DNA of 64,000 nt from Bacteroidales bacterium (GTDB taxonomy: Bacteria; Bacteroidota; Bacteroidia; Bacteroidales; F082), in assembly GCA_028277395.1 (NCBI GenBank), contig JANQGJ010000055.1, positions 1 through 64,000 on the forward strand. The letters are read 5' to 3'. A program made the translations under genes and the position numbers. This document shows positions 15,783-25,000 of this stretch, piece after piece. The first letter of the stretch is position 1. Every line of letters starts with the position of its first letter. Below the pieces are notes generated by a model that saw only the letters and a program-made list of their open reading frames with translations, did not search any database and was not told where the DNA came from.

Positions 15783-16775
15783 ATGGGAAAAGCTGTAATC
15801 AGAAATATAATAATTCTATTACCACTACCTGTGGTATTGTTTTCATTGTTCATTGGTTCATCTGAAAATGTTTCATTTCAAAAAATAGTAGCACTTTTTT
15901 ATTCAGCACATCCTCTCCCTCCTGAATTGGAAACAGTTAAAACCATTATATATCAAATACGTTTACCTCGTATTTTACTTGTGTTCATAACCGGTGGAGT
16001 ACTATCCGTTTCCGGATCTGCCATGCAGGCCGTATTCAGAAACCCGTTGGTTGACCCATATATACTGGGGCTGTCATCAGGTGCTGCGTTTGGCGCAGCA
16101 CTGGCATTATATATTTTAATTGTTCCGGTACAATTATTGGCATTCATTTTCGGGCTGCTGGCTGTTGGATTATGTTATTTAATGGCACGAAAAAACAAAC
16201 AGGTATCAATTGTATCATTAATTCTTGCCGGAATTATTACAAACGGAATTTTTACTGCTCTATTAACAATTGTCCAGATAATTAGCGACCCTTTCAAGCT
16301 ACAGAGCATTGTACACTGGATAATGGGAAATTTTCACACAGCAAACTGGGATAAGTTTAATATGGTTATAATTCCTGTGTTGGCCGGATTAGTTATTCTA
16401 TATGTGCTCAGGTGGAAACTTAATGTACTTGCCATGGGTGATGAAGAAGCCCTTTCTGCAGGAATCAACCCGTTTCGTATGAAAATATGGGTTTTATTGG
16501 CAGCAACTTTGTCAAGTTCAGCAGTAATTGCTGTTTCCGGAATTATAGGTTTATACGGACTCATTATTCCCCATATTATAAGAATGATTTTTGGTGTGAA
16601 CAACAAGATTACCCTTCCAATGAACTTATTCTTAGGAGGTAGTTTTTTAGTGTTAATTGATGACATTTCCCGCTCTTTCAGAGGGTTCGAAATTCCTATT
16701 GGAGTACTTACAATGTTATTATGTGCGCCATTCTTTATCTGGCTATTGAAAAAAACAAATACAGGATGGCAATGA
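15783..16775 (+). CDS. FecCD-family ABC transporter permease
   Basis: The 330-residue protein has about nine to ten membrane helices and the FecCD/BtuC signatures 'RLPRILLVFITGGVLSVSGSAMQAVFRNPLVDPYILGLSSGAAFGA' (split by helices) and the coupling region 'GLIIPHIIRMIFG' near residues 258-270. It forms a homodimer in the inner membrane with the ATPase encoded next. The start follows the upstream TAA without a gap, and its TGA overlaps the ATPase start (ATGA at 16772). Confidence 0.93.
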   Translation: MGKAVIRNIIILLPLPVVLFSLFIGSSENVSFQKIVALFYSAHPLPPELETVKTIIYQIRLPRILLVFITGGVLSVSGSAMQAVFRNPLVDPYILGLSSGAAFGAALALYILIVPVQLLAFIFGLLAVGLCYLMARKNKQVSIVSLILAGIITNGIFTALLTIVQIISDPFKLQSIVHWIMGNFHTANWDKFNMVIIPVLAGLVILYVLRWKLNVLAMGDEEALSAGINPFRMKIWVLLAATLSSSAVIAVSGIIGLYGLIIPHIIRMIFGVNNKITLPMNLFLGGSFLVLIDDISRSFRGFEIPIGVLTMLLCAPFFIWLLKKTNTGWQ

Positions 16776-17542
16776 TCAATAATTCCATAATATCAGTAGA
16801 TGACCTATCCTTCGGATATGATCAAAATTCCAGTATTCTGTCAAACGTTGTTTGTGATATTTCTGCGAATGAGTTCACAGTAATTATGGGCAAAAACGGG
16901 TCGGGTAAATCAACCTTGCTTCGTATTATGGGTGGTATTATACCATATAATTACGGGACTGTCAAAGTTAAGGGTGCTGAATTAAAAAGCCTGAAACTAA
17001 AAGAGAAGTCTCGTATCATTGGTTTTCTTCCACAGCAACATAAACCTGTTTTTCCTTTTAAGGTTTTTGAAGTTGTACTCACCGGAAGAGCTTCTTACGT
17101 AAGTATTACTCCAAATAAAACTGATTTATACGAAACCGAAAGAGCTATTGAATTAACGGGCATTTCCTACCTAAAGAATCGAATTTATACCGAACTATCG
17201 GGAGGTGAACAACAATTGGTAATGATAGCCAGGTTACTTGCTCAGAAACCAGAAATACTTTTGTTGGATGAACCTGTCAGCCACCTTGATTTTAACAATC
17301 AGATAAAAATACTGAAACTGATAAAAGAGTTGGTTAGTAAAAATATTACTGTTGTTGCCGTGCTTCATGATCCAAATATGGCTTATCAGTTTGGCGATAG
17401 GTTTATTTATGTTCATGACAATATGATACATGAAGTTAATAACGAAAAAGCCTGGGAACATAAGCTTGTAACCCGTATTTTCAGCAATGACATTCAACAT
17501 GTTGAACACGAAGGAAAAATCATATTTATACCCAAATCATAA
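16772..17542 (+). CDS. ABC transporter ATP-binding protein of the metal-chelate importer
   Basis: All nucleotide-binding motifs are visible: Walker A GKNGSGKST (near residues 37-45), Q-loop 'GFLPQQHKP', signature 'ELSGGEQQ', Walker B 'ILLLDEPVSHLD' and the H-loop His in 'VVAVLHDPNMAY'. The family is FepC/BtuD. I chose the ATG at 16772, which overlaps the permease stop as ATGA. An ATG at 16766 is also possible, and a longer frame from 16721 would overlap the permease by 55 bases and lacks support. The stop overlaps the next gene by one base (TAATG). Confidence 0.93.
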   Translation: MINNSIISVDDLSFGYDQNSSILSNVVCDISANEFTVIMGKNGSGKSTLLRIMGGIIPYNYGTVKVKGAELKSLKLKEKSRIIGFLPQQHKPVFPFKVFEVVLTGRASYVSITPNKTDLYETERAIELTGISYLKNRIYTELSGGEQQLVMIARLLAQKPEILLLDEPVSHLDFNNQIKILKLIKELVSKNITVVAVLHDPNMAYQFGDRFIYVHDNMIHEVNNEKAWEHKLVTRIFSNDIQHVEHEGKIIFIPKS

Positions 17543-18321
17543 TGAATAATACTGAAACCGAAATATTGCGAAAGGCCTATAATGCAGGAGCTGATGACGA
17601 GTACAACAGGCTGACAGGTTATTTCGGCAAAATTGAATTTTCAAAGGTTTGTAATGCCATTTATCATTATTCTAAATGTGGCTCTGTAATTTATGATATT
17701 GGTTGTGGCCCGGGAAGATATGCAGAACACCTGATCAGCAAAGGTTATTATGTAGGCGGAGTTGATATTTCGGATAAATCAATGAAAATATTTCATGAAA
17801 AAACAACTGCAGTAAATAGTAATAAAGTATTGTTTGAGAAAACCGGCTGTGCTTCCGAACTCGAATGGATTGAATCAGAAACAGCGGATACCATATTGTT
17901 GCTTGGGCCAATGTATCACATTACAAATATGCTAAAGCGAAAGTCTGTAATTAATCATTGCCATAGAATATTAAAGAACAGCGGACATGTAATATCTATG
18001 TTTATGAGCCCGTTTCCTGTACTGAATCGTGACATTGCAATAAAAAACAATGTGCTGGAAACACACATTATGGAAAACTACACGTTATCAACAACAAATT
18101 TCAATGGTTTCATCGTCCCACAATATCGTTGCTGGTCACAAGATGCTATCAAAGAGTTCAAATCATTATTCTCACAGGTAGAAACCATACATGTTGACGA
18201 ACCTGAAACAGATAGTACATTTATTAATAAAGTTCTAAACGGAAATACAAACCAGATAAAACTATCAGAATTGTCGCATCAGTATTTTGTTGTGTTTAAA
18301 AAACAGAATATCAATATATAA
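17542..18321 (+). CDS. SAM-dependent methyltransferase at the end of the nikR operon
   Basis: The 259-residue class I methyltransferase has motif I VIYDIGCGPGRYAEHL (near residues 49-64), an acidic strand end 'VGGVDIS' that binds the SAM ribose, and 'ADTILLLGPMYHI' as motif IV. The start codon overlaps the stop of the ATPase by one base, so it is firmly part of the nickel operon. Its substrate is not evident. It might modify or detoxify an imported chelator or a metal, but nothing in the sequence fixes that. It has no transport role by itself and is the unexpected member of this operon. Confidence 0.87.
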   Translation: MNNTETEILRKAYNAGADDEYNRLTGYFGKIEFSKVCNAIYHYSKCGSVIYDIGCGPGRYAEHLISKGYYVGGVDISDKSMKIFHEKTTAVNSNKVLFEKTGCASELEWIESETADTILLLGPMYHITNMLKRKSVINHCHRILKNSGHVISMFMSPFPVLNRDIAIKNNVLETHIMENYTLSTTNFNGFIVPQYRCWSQDAIKEFKSLFSQVETIHVDEPETDSTFINKVLNGNTNQIKLSELSHQYFVVFKKQNINI

Positions 18322-18404
18322 TGTCTATTCATGAACGACAAAAGTTTATCCACATAACAAACTCTGGCATATTTCTGAAATTTTACTATAGCCTGTAATC
18401 CCCA

Positions 18405-18412
18405 TAAATTTG
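18405..18412 (+). promoter_or_regulatory. Putative -7 box upstream of the truncated GH3 gene
   Basis: TAAATTTG fits TAnnTTTG and lies about 117 bases before the ATG at 18529. No clear TTTG is found at the -33 distance. If active, it would drive the GH3 fragment and the translationally coupled darT. Confidence 0.35.
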
Positions 18413-18528
18413 TAGTTTCGTGGAACTATGATTGTTAAGAGTTTAATCTTTCTTTTACGCTAAAGAATGAGCGATTTTAAATTAATGATCAGGAAGATAA
18501 CACTTTAGTAATACCAACACTAATTACA

Positions 18529-18762
18529 ATGACAAGGCTGGTTTTGGGGATTTTCTGTTTCGTTTTGATTTTTGTTAATCTTACATATTCTCAGGAACGA
18601 AATGATAATAATATCATTATTAATAAGGACAATTTTGATGATCGATTATCATACAAAAACCCATCATTACCCATAGATGAAAGAGTAAACGACTTATTGT
18701 CGAGAATGACAATGGAAGAGAAGTTCTGGCAAAGACAATTAATTATTAGTATTTTTGAATAA
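18529..18762 (+). pseudogene. N-terminal fragment of a GH3 beta-glucosidase-like gene
   Basis: The 77-residue frame has a signal peptide (MTRLVLGIFCFVLIFVNLTYSQ) and then 'NPSLPIDERVNDLLSRMTMEEKFWQ', the conserved N-terminus of secreted glycoside hydrolase family 3 enzymes (RVxDLLsRMTleEKi.Q). Similarity stops after about residue 67 and the frame ends 10 residues later, while GH3 enzymes need some 700 residues. The stop TAA overlaps the darT ATG by one base. The gene therefore was cut at about 18730 and joined to the DarTG module. The leader may still be translated as a short secreted peptide. Confidence 0.8.
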
Positions 18763-19385
18763 TGTCGGAATTGGATAAGAAATACCTGTTTAGAATGACT
18801 CACATTGAGAACATCCCTCATATTCTTGAATATGGTATTACACATGTTTCATCGCCAAACTCTAATCCTGATTTTGTTCCAATTGGAGATAGTACATTAA
18901 TTTCTACTAGAAATGATTTTGTTTTGAACAATGGCAGAAGATTAGGAGAATATATCCCATTTTATTTTGGCACAAGGACTCCAATGCTGTATGTTGTTCA
19001 AAATGGTTATAATATGGTAACAACAACTCCAGCACAAAATATTGTATATTGCATCACATCTGTTCAAATGATTATTGATTTGAAACTTGATTTTGTATTT
19101 ACTGATGGACATGCTGTGGATTGTTTCTCTACTCAATATTTACCAGATGATGTTTCAGAGTTAGAGGACATTATTGATTGGACAGCAGTAAAAGCTAAGT
19201 ACTGGAAAGATGATAATGACCTTGATCTGAAAAGAAGGAAAGAGGCAGAGTTTTTAGTGCTAGGAGATATACCACTTAACGGCATTGTAGCGTACATCGT
19301 ATACAACCAGAATGCAAAAGATTCACTTGTTAATTTTGGAGTAAACGATAAAATAGTATATGTAATGAATAATCATTATTTTTAA
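18762..19385 (+). CDS. darT: DarT, ssDNA thymidine ADP-ribosyltransferase toxin
   Basis: The 207-residue protein matches DarT (DUF4433). The start YLFRMTHIENIPHILEYGI is the family's NAD-binding block, 'YIPFYFGTRTPMLYVV' is the second conserved block, and the catalytic glutamate is in RRKEAEFLV (Glu near residue 161 or 163). DarT uses NAD+ to attach ADP-ribose to thymidine in specific single-stranded DNA motifs, which blocks replication, and it also serves in phage defence. The cognate antitoxin follows after 3 bases. Its ATG overlaps the stop of the truncated GH3 frame, so toxin translation may be coupled to that leader. Confidence 0.93.
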   Translation: MSELDKKYLFRMTHIENIPHILEYGITHVSSPNSNPDFVPIGDSTLISTRNDFVLNNGRRLGEYIPFYFGTRTPMLYVVQNGYNMVTTTPAQNIVYCITSVQMIIDLKLDFVFTDGHAVDCFSTQYLPDDVSELEDIIDWTAVKAKYWKDDNDLDLKRRKEAEFLVLGDIPLNGIVAYIVYNQNAKDSLVNFGVNDKIVYVMNNHYF

Positions 19386-19388
19386 ACC

Positions 19389-20426
19389 ATGATTAAATAT
19401 GTAACAGGGAACCTATTAGATAGTGATGCCGAAGCATTGGTAAACACTGTAAATACTGTTGGTGTGATGGGAAAGGGCATTGCTTTGCAATTCAAAAACA
19501 TGTTTCCTAATAATTTCAAAGTTTATAACTCAGCTTGTAAGAACAATGAACTAAAAATTGGAGAATTGTTGGTTACAGAAGAAGAAACAATGTTACAAGG
19601 CAAAAAAATAATTATCAATTTGCCAACAAAAACAAATTGGAGATTGCCATCAGAGTATAGTTACATTGAATCAGGGGTAAAGCAATTAGTAAAAGTAATA
19701 CAGGATAAAAGGATAAAATCTATCGCAATTCCACCATTAGGATCGGGACAGGGCGGATTAAACTGGAGCAGGGTTAAAAGTATTTTAGAAAAACACCTTT
19801 CAGATTTAGACTGTGAGGTCTATCTTTATGAGCCTTCAACATCTATAAAGGAAGTATTGAAAAAAGAGAGAGTAAAACTTACACCTGCAAGAGCAATGTT
19901 GCTATCAATGCTATATACATTGTCAAAAAATGGTGAATTTGTTTCTGAATTTGCTGCAGAAAAGATTGCATATTTCTTGCAACGATTTGGTGCGAAAGAC
20001 GCTTTTAAGTTAAACTTTGAACCAAATTTTTATGGACCATATTCTGGTAAGGTTAGGCATGTATTATATTACCTAAACGGAAGTTATATTATGGGATATA
20101 GCTCAAAAGACAAAAAGCCTTTTGAGGAATTAGGAATTGTTTCAGAAGCAGAAAATGATATTATTGAGTATTTAAATTTAAAGGATCACTCAGATTATAA
20201 GGCAATTGTTGAAAAGACAAAATCATTTCTTACCGGATTTTATTCACCATTTGGTATGGAACTTCTTTCAACTATTGATTATATAATGCAAAATAGTAAT
20301 GTTAATACCACAGAAGGTATTATTAAAGAAATGGAGAGTTGGAACGATAGAAAGAAAACACTATTTACAAATACCAAATTTGTCAATATTGCTATTGATA
20401 ATATTCAAACTCACCTACATAATTAA
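19389..20426 (+). CDS. darG: DarG, macrodomain ADP-ribosylglycohydrolase antitoxin
   Basis: The 345-residue protein has an N-terminal macrodomain (about residues 1-155) with 'GNLLDSDAEALVNTVNTVGVMGKGIALQFK' and the loop 'IPPLGSGQGGLNWSRV', which remove ADP-ribose from DNA. A C-terminal helical domain (about 165-345, 'LTPARAMLLSMLYTLSKNGEFVSEFAAEKIAYFLQ') binds and inhibits DarT. The length agrees with known DarG proteins, so both antitoxin functions appear intact. It follows darT by 3 bases. Confidence 0.94.
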   Translation: MIKYVTGNLLDSDAEALVNTVNTVGVMGKGIALQFKNMFPNNFKVYNSACKNNELKIGELLVTEEETMLQGKKIIINLPTKTNWRLPSEYSYIESGVKQLVKVIQDKRIKSIAIPPLGSGQGGLNWSRVKSILEKHLSDLDCEVYLYEPSTSIKEVLKKERVKLTPARAMLLSMLYTLSKNGEFVSEFAAEKIAYFLQRFGAKDAFKLNFEPNFYGPYSGKVRHVLYYLNGSYIMGYSSKDKKPFEELGIVSEAENDIIEYLNLKDHSDYKAIVEKTKSFLTGFYSPFGMELLSTIDYIMQNSNVNTTEGIIKEMESWNDRKKTLFTNTKFVNIAIDNIQTHLHN

Positions 20427-20586
20427 TTTGCTTAATAGAATTTGGGACACGGTTCCTTTAATAGCCTCTTTTGGATTGGCTACGTTTATATTATGAACAA
20501 TCTTTTTTGACCCCAAAAAAGCATGAAATAAACTAAGGCGTTTATCAATACATGTCGCCTATTTCGTCGGCTTCTTGACCAAGAAC
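20427..20586. other. Gap between darG and the tRNA-Cys terminator
   Basis: No gene is seen here. A weak hairpin (TAGCC at 20462-20466 with GGCTA at 20478-20482) lacks a T-run, so no terminator for darG can be named. No recognisable remainder of the GH3 gene is present in this stretch. Confidence 0.5.
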
Positions 20587-20625
20587 AAAAAACCCGTCAA
20601 TTATAATATTAATAATCAACGGGTT
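20587..20625 (-). terminator. Rho-independent terminator of tRNA-Cys
   Basis: On the minus strand, arms AACCCGT (20619-20625) and ACGGGTT (20591-20597) form a perfect 7-bp stem around an AT-rich loop, followed by a T-run (A-run at 20587-20592 on the plus strand). It lies 26 bases beyond the tRNA 3' end. Confidence 0.8.
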
Positions 20626-20650
20626 AGTGTTTTCATAAAGAAAACTGATG

Positions 20651-20721
20651 AGGTACCGAGCGGATTCGAACCGCTGTCTAAGGTTTTGCAGACCTCCGCC
20701 TAGCCACTCGGCCACGGTACC
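20651..20721 (-). tRNA. tRNA-Cys (GCA)
   Basis: Read on the minus strand, the acceptor arms GGTACCG and CGGTACC pair over 7 bp. The T arm carries GGTTCGAATCC. The anticodon loop CTGCAAA holds the anticodon GCA between AGGT and ACCT, and the discriminator base is U, as in bacterial tRNA-Cys. CCA is not encoded. It is 71 bases long and isolated, with its own promoter and terminator. It sits just to the right of the DarTG insertion. Confidence 0.96.
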
Positions 20722-20742
20722 ATCCTTTATAAAAATGGTTTG

Positions 20743-20750
20743 CAAAATTA
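20743..20750 (-). promoter_or_regulatory. Putative -7 box of tRNA-Cys
   Basis: On the minus strand TAATTTTG matches TAnnTTTG and lies 21 bases upstream of the tRNA 5' end. A clear -33 TTTG was not found at the expected distance. Confidence 0.55.
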
Positions 20751-20998
20751 CAATAATCATTTTATTTAAAGGTATTTCAGTTAAACTTTTTTTACCCCTC
20801 CTCTCCATAATTTATTTCTAGACTATTTATCTGGTCATAAATAACTTGATACTAAATTTATTTATGGAAAATTTCGCTTTGTATTCAATATTAAATTAAA
20901 TTTACGGTCTGGTATGTATTGCTTTATTGTAAGCTTTTGATTATCAAAGTGTAATGAAGTAATATTGTAATCTAAATGGATTTAGTAACTGAGGAAAA

Positions 20999-22051
20999 TT
21001 GAAAAAGACATCCCTTAGCGACATTGCCAAAAGCCTTGGCGTTTCTAAAACGCTGGTTTCCTTTGTCTTAAACGGACAGGGTGATAAAAACGGTATCAGT
21101 CCGAACACACAAAAAATGGTTTTGAATAAGGCCAAAGAACTTAATTATAAACCAAATCACATCGCACGCGGTTTACGACTTGGTAAATCACAAACCATAG
21201 GACTTGTTGTTGCAGATATTTCAAACAAATTTTATGCGAAAATCGCCAAAAAAATTGAAGAGGTTGCCAGTAAACATAATTATAACCTGATCTTTTGCAG
21301 CTCAGACGAAAACCCTGAAAAGGAAATTGAACTGATCAATATGCTTAAGGAAAGACAGGTTGATGGCATGATTATTTCCACCACACAAAAAAATGCCTCG
21401 GTTTTTAGCAAACTGAAAAAAGAAAACTACCCGTTTGTATTAATTGATCGCAAAATACCAAAGCTGTTGGCAAACTTCACAGGTGTTGATAATTACAAAG
21501 GTGCATATGAAGCAACGGAACAATTAATCAACAACGGATTCCAGAAAATCGGTTTACTAAAAATATCCCCTGCACATTTAAGTCCGATCGTAGAACGCGA
21601 AAAAGGCTACAGAGGGGCTCTTAAAAACAATGGTACTAGAGTTAACAACAAGCTTATCCGAACCATTGATTGTGCAAATATCAGAGAGGAAGTAAGGTTA
21701 GTTCTTCAGGAATTAATAATGCCTCCTTTTAAAATCGATGCGATTTTTTCAGTTAACAACAATATAACGGTGGCCTGTATGGAATACCTTAACGAAATGA
21801 ACATAAGAATACCCCAGGATATTGCATTGGTAAGTTTCGACGATATTGATTTATTTCGCTTTAGTTACCCTACCATAACTGCAGTTGCCCAACCAATTGA
21901 AAAAATAGGAGAAGTATCGGTGAATATTCTTATGAATGAAATTAACGGAATATCACAAAATAACAAAGAGGTTGTATTACCGGTGAAATTGATTGAAAGA
22001 AGATCATGCGGGATTTTTACAAATAATAATGGAGTTCAAATTGAGAAATAG
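20999..22051 (+). CDS. LacI-family transcriptional regulator
   Basis: The 350-residue protein has the LacI helix-turn-helix at its start (TSLSDIAKSLGVSKTLVSFVLNG, residues 4-26), the hinge helix 'NHIARGLRLGKSQTIGLVVADI' and a periplasmic-binding-protein-like sensor domain. The start codon is TTG at 20999, with GAGGA six bases upstream; no ATG lies between it and the helix-turn-helix. It precedes the SusC gene by 31 bases in the same direction, and may regulate that locus in response to a sugar released from the substrate. I saw no clear LacI-type palindrome with a central CG in the short gap before SusC. Confidence 0.92.
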   Translation: MKKTSLSDIAKSLGVSKTLVSFVLNGQGDKNGISPNTQKMVLNKAKELNYKPNHIARGLRLGKSQTIGLVVADISNKFYAKIAKKIEEVASKHNYNLIFCSSDENPEKEIELINMLKERQVDGMIISTTQKNASVFSKLKKENYPFVLIDRKIPKLLANFTGVDNYKGAYEATEQLINNGFQKIGLLKISPAHLSPIVEREKGYRGALKNNGTRVNNKLIRTIDCANIREEVRLVLQELIMPPFKIDAIFSVNNNITVACMEYLNEMNIRIPQDIALVSFDDIDLFRFSYPTITAVAQPIEKIGEVSVNILMNEINGISQNNKEVVLPVKLIERRSCGIFTNNNGVQIEK

Positions 22052-22082
22052 GAAGTAGTAACGTCAATATATTATTAAACAA

Positions 22083-25000
22083 ATGAAGAAATTTCTACTA
22101 GTACTAACTGTTCTGCTGATTACTGTTTTAGTTGTTAAGGCACAGCAGCGAACTGTTACCGGTCAGATTACATCTGCTGAAGACAATATGAGTTTGCCGG
22201 GAGTATCAGTTATTATTAAAGGCACATTATCCGGTGCAGTAACTGATATGGATGGTAATTTCTCCCTGCCGGGAGTTGTTGATACAGATACATTGGTAAT
22301 AAATTATCTTGGCTATGAACCACAAGAGATTATAGTTGGGCAGCAACAGGTCATAAAAGTTGTAATGCAGGTTTCAATAAACGAACTGGGTGAAGTAGTG
22401 GTAACAGCGCTGGGAGTAAAGCGACAACAAAGAGAAATTGGATACTCAACTCAAAAGATGGATGTTGCAGAAATTGTTCAGTCAAACACTCCCAATGTTC
22501 TGGATGCTTTGGAAGGCAGATCAGCAGGAGTTAATATCTCTCAGGGCGATGGTCTTGATGGTGGATCAACCCGTATTACGATCAGGGGAAATAACAACCT
22601 TTCAGGAAGTAATCAGCCACTAATCGTGGTAGACAATGTTCCCATGGAAAACAATCCCGGATTGGTAGACATTGGCCGTGGTACCGACTGGGGTAATGGA
22701 ATTAGTGATATTAACCCCATGGATATAGAAGATTATACCATATTAAAAGGAGGAGCCGCTTCCGCTCTTTATGGCTCACGGGGAGCAAATGGCGTGATAC
22801 TTATAACAACAAAAAGGGGGAAAGAAAACAAAGGCCTGGGTGTTACATACAATTTCAGCCATAAAATCATACATCCTTACAGATTCCGTGAGGTACAAAA
22901 CAAATACGGAGCAGGTGGCCCTATTTCCTTTTCATCACCAACTTTTCCCACAAACGGTGACACTTTGTTGTATCCGGGTATTTATAGTACAGAAAACCTG
23001 GTACTAAATCAGGAAGGAGAAATCTCTTCCTCCATTGCCGAATTTGGAAATTACGGATCGGCAGTATCATGGGGACCTGAAATGCAGGGACAGTTGGTAA
23101 AATGGTGGGATGGTGAAATGCGTGAATATTCACCACAGCCTGGTAATTACAAGTCAACATTCAGCAACGGTTACACTCAAACACACAATATTGCAGCCTC
23201 CGGTGGTGGAGATTATGGCAGTATTCGTGTTTCAATCACACGACAGGATCATGAAGCTATTATTGATAACAGCGACTATAACCGGACTACAATAAACCTT
23301 GGAACAAATATCAAAATCAGCGATAAGGTTAGGGCTGATTTAACAATGTCATACATAAATTACAATCGTAATAACAGTCCAATGCTGGGCGAAGACCTGA
23401 ACTCCTTTAATAAAGGATATCTGTACTCATGGCCAAGAAGTTATCAGGGTATTGATAAAGAAAATTATGCTTTTGAAGATGGTTCACAAAACCCTCAGGC
23501 TGGATATCCTTTTCTGTATATTGACCGGAATGTTTGGTGGAATTATTACAATAATAACACAATCCAAACCCGGGATAAGTATTTGGGAGCTTTAACTCTA
23601 ACCTACGACATAACTTCATGGTTAAATCTTGCAGGACGTGTAGGTCGAGATTTCTCTCTGCAACAGTTCGAAACGCGTAATAAACCTATTGATGTAATAG
23701 GATTGCAGGATGGCTACTATGGCAGAAGTCTGTCCAGAACATATTCTGATATTTTCGAAGGATTTCTTACTGCTGAGAAAGAACATCTTTTTAACTCAAA
23801 AATAAATGCCAAGTTTGTTTTGGGTGCAAGTCGTTGGGATTATGATTTTTATAAAATGAGTGGTCATTCAGGAACCTGGTATTATCCCAATATGTATATG
23901 TTTAACAATTTTACTGAGGTTATTTATACTACCGATGAATTTGGTAATACTATTGTTGATACACCGGGTGATGATGCAAAAGAACTTATTACCGGTGAAG
24001 GTTATAGAAGGGAAATAAATAATTCTGTTTTCTCATTTCTAAATTTATCATACGACAATTATCTTTTCGTTGAACTAACAGGAAGAAACGATTGGTCATC
24101 TACCTTACCTTCAGGTGACAATTCTTACTTCTATCCTTCTGTTTCTGTTAGCTTTATCGCTTCGGAAGCTTTTAATCTTCAGGAAAATGTTGGCTGGTTC
24201 AATTTTCTGAAGATTCGCGGTGCAGCAGCTCAAACGGCTACCGACACAGATCCTTATAAATTGGATTTTAAGTACTTCACTGAAATATTTGGAGGACAGC
24301 AATCATCGGCTTTTCCAGATACTATTCCTCCTTACAGACTAACACCTCAGCGTGTAAATGCATATGAAGGTGGTGTAAATCTTGGTTTTTTCGATAACAA
24401 GATTGATCTGGATTTTACCTATTATTATACCTACTCCTATTCACAGATACTTCCGGGATTACCTATCCCAACATCATCAGGTGCTCCTTATATAACTACA
24501 AATGAAGGAATACTTTCAAATAAGGGATTTGAGATAGTATTAAATGCGGTTCCTGTTCAAACAAACAATTTCGTTTTTAAAACCGGCATCAATATTTCCA
24601 GAAACAGAAGCCGTATTATTAGCCTGGGTGATGTGGGAAAAGTATTAGAATTAGCAGAAATCTGGGGGTTAAATGGGCCTGGAATGATTTTACGTGAAGG
24701 GGATGAATATGGAACTATTTCTGGTTATGATTATGTTTACCATGAAAATGGTCAGCCAATTGTAAACGAAGATGGTACAAAATACCTGATAACTGATACA
24801 AGGGTTCCCATTGGAAACGCATCACCAGATTTTATAGGCGGCTGGTACACAGAGTTTAATTATAAAGGATTCCGATTAGGAACATTAATAGATACCAAGT
24901 GGGGAGGCGATATTTATTGTGGATCATATGTTATAGGTTTACAGTCCGGTCAAAGTCCTGAAACGCTTGTAGAAAGAGATGGCGGAGGCTTACCATATAC

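Noticed and set aside
16721..16771. Upstream start for the ABC ATPase
   Set aside because: It would overlap the permease by 55 bases and adds a hydrophobic stretch unlike ATPase family starts; ATG at 16772 is preferred.
18346..18354. DnaA box TTATCCACA in an intergenic region
   Set aside because: It is isolated, with no other boxes nearby; likely chance.
18529..18762. Independent small secreted protein
   Set aside because: The GH3 N-terminal signature is clear and the frame ends at a break, so a truncated GH3 gene is a better explanation.
20462..20482. Terminator after darG
   Set aside because: The stem has five base pairs and no T-run follows.
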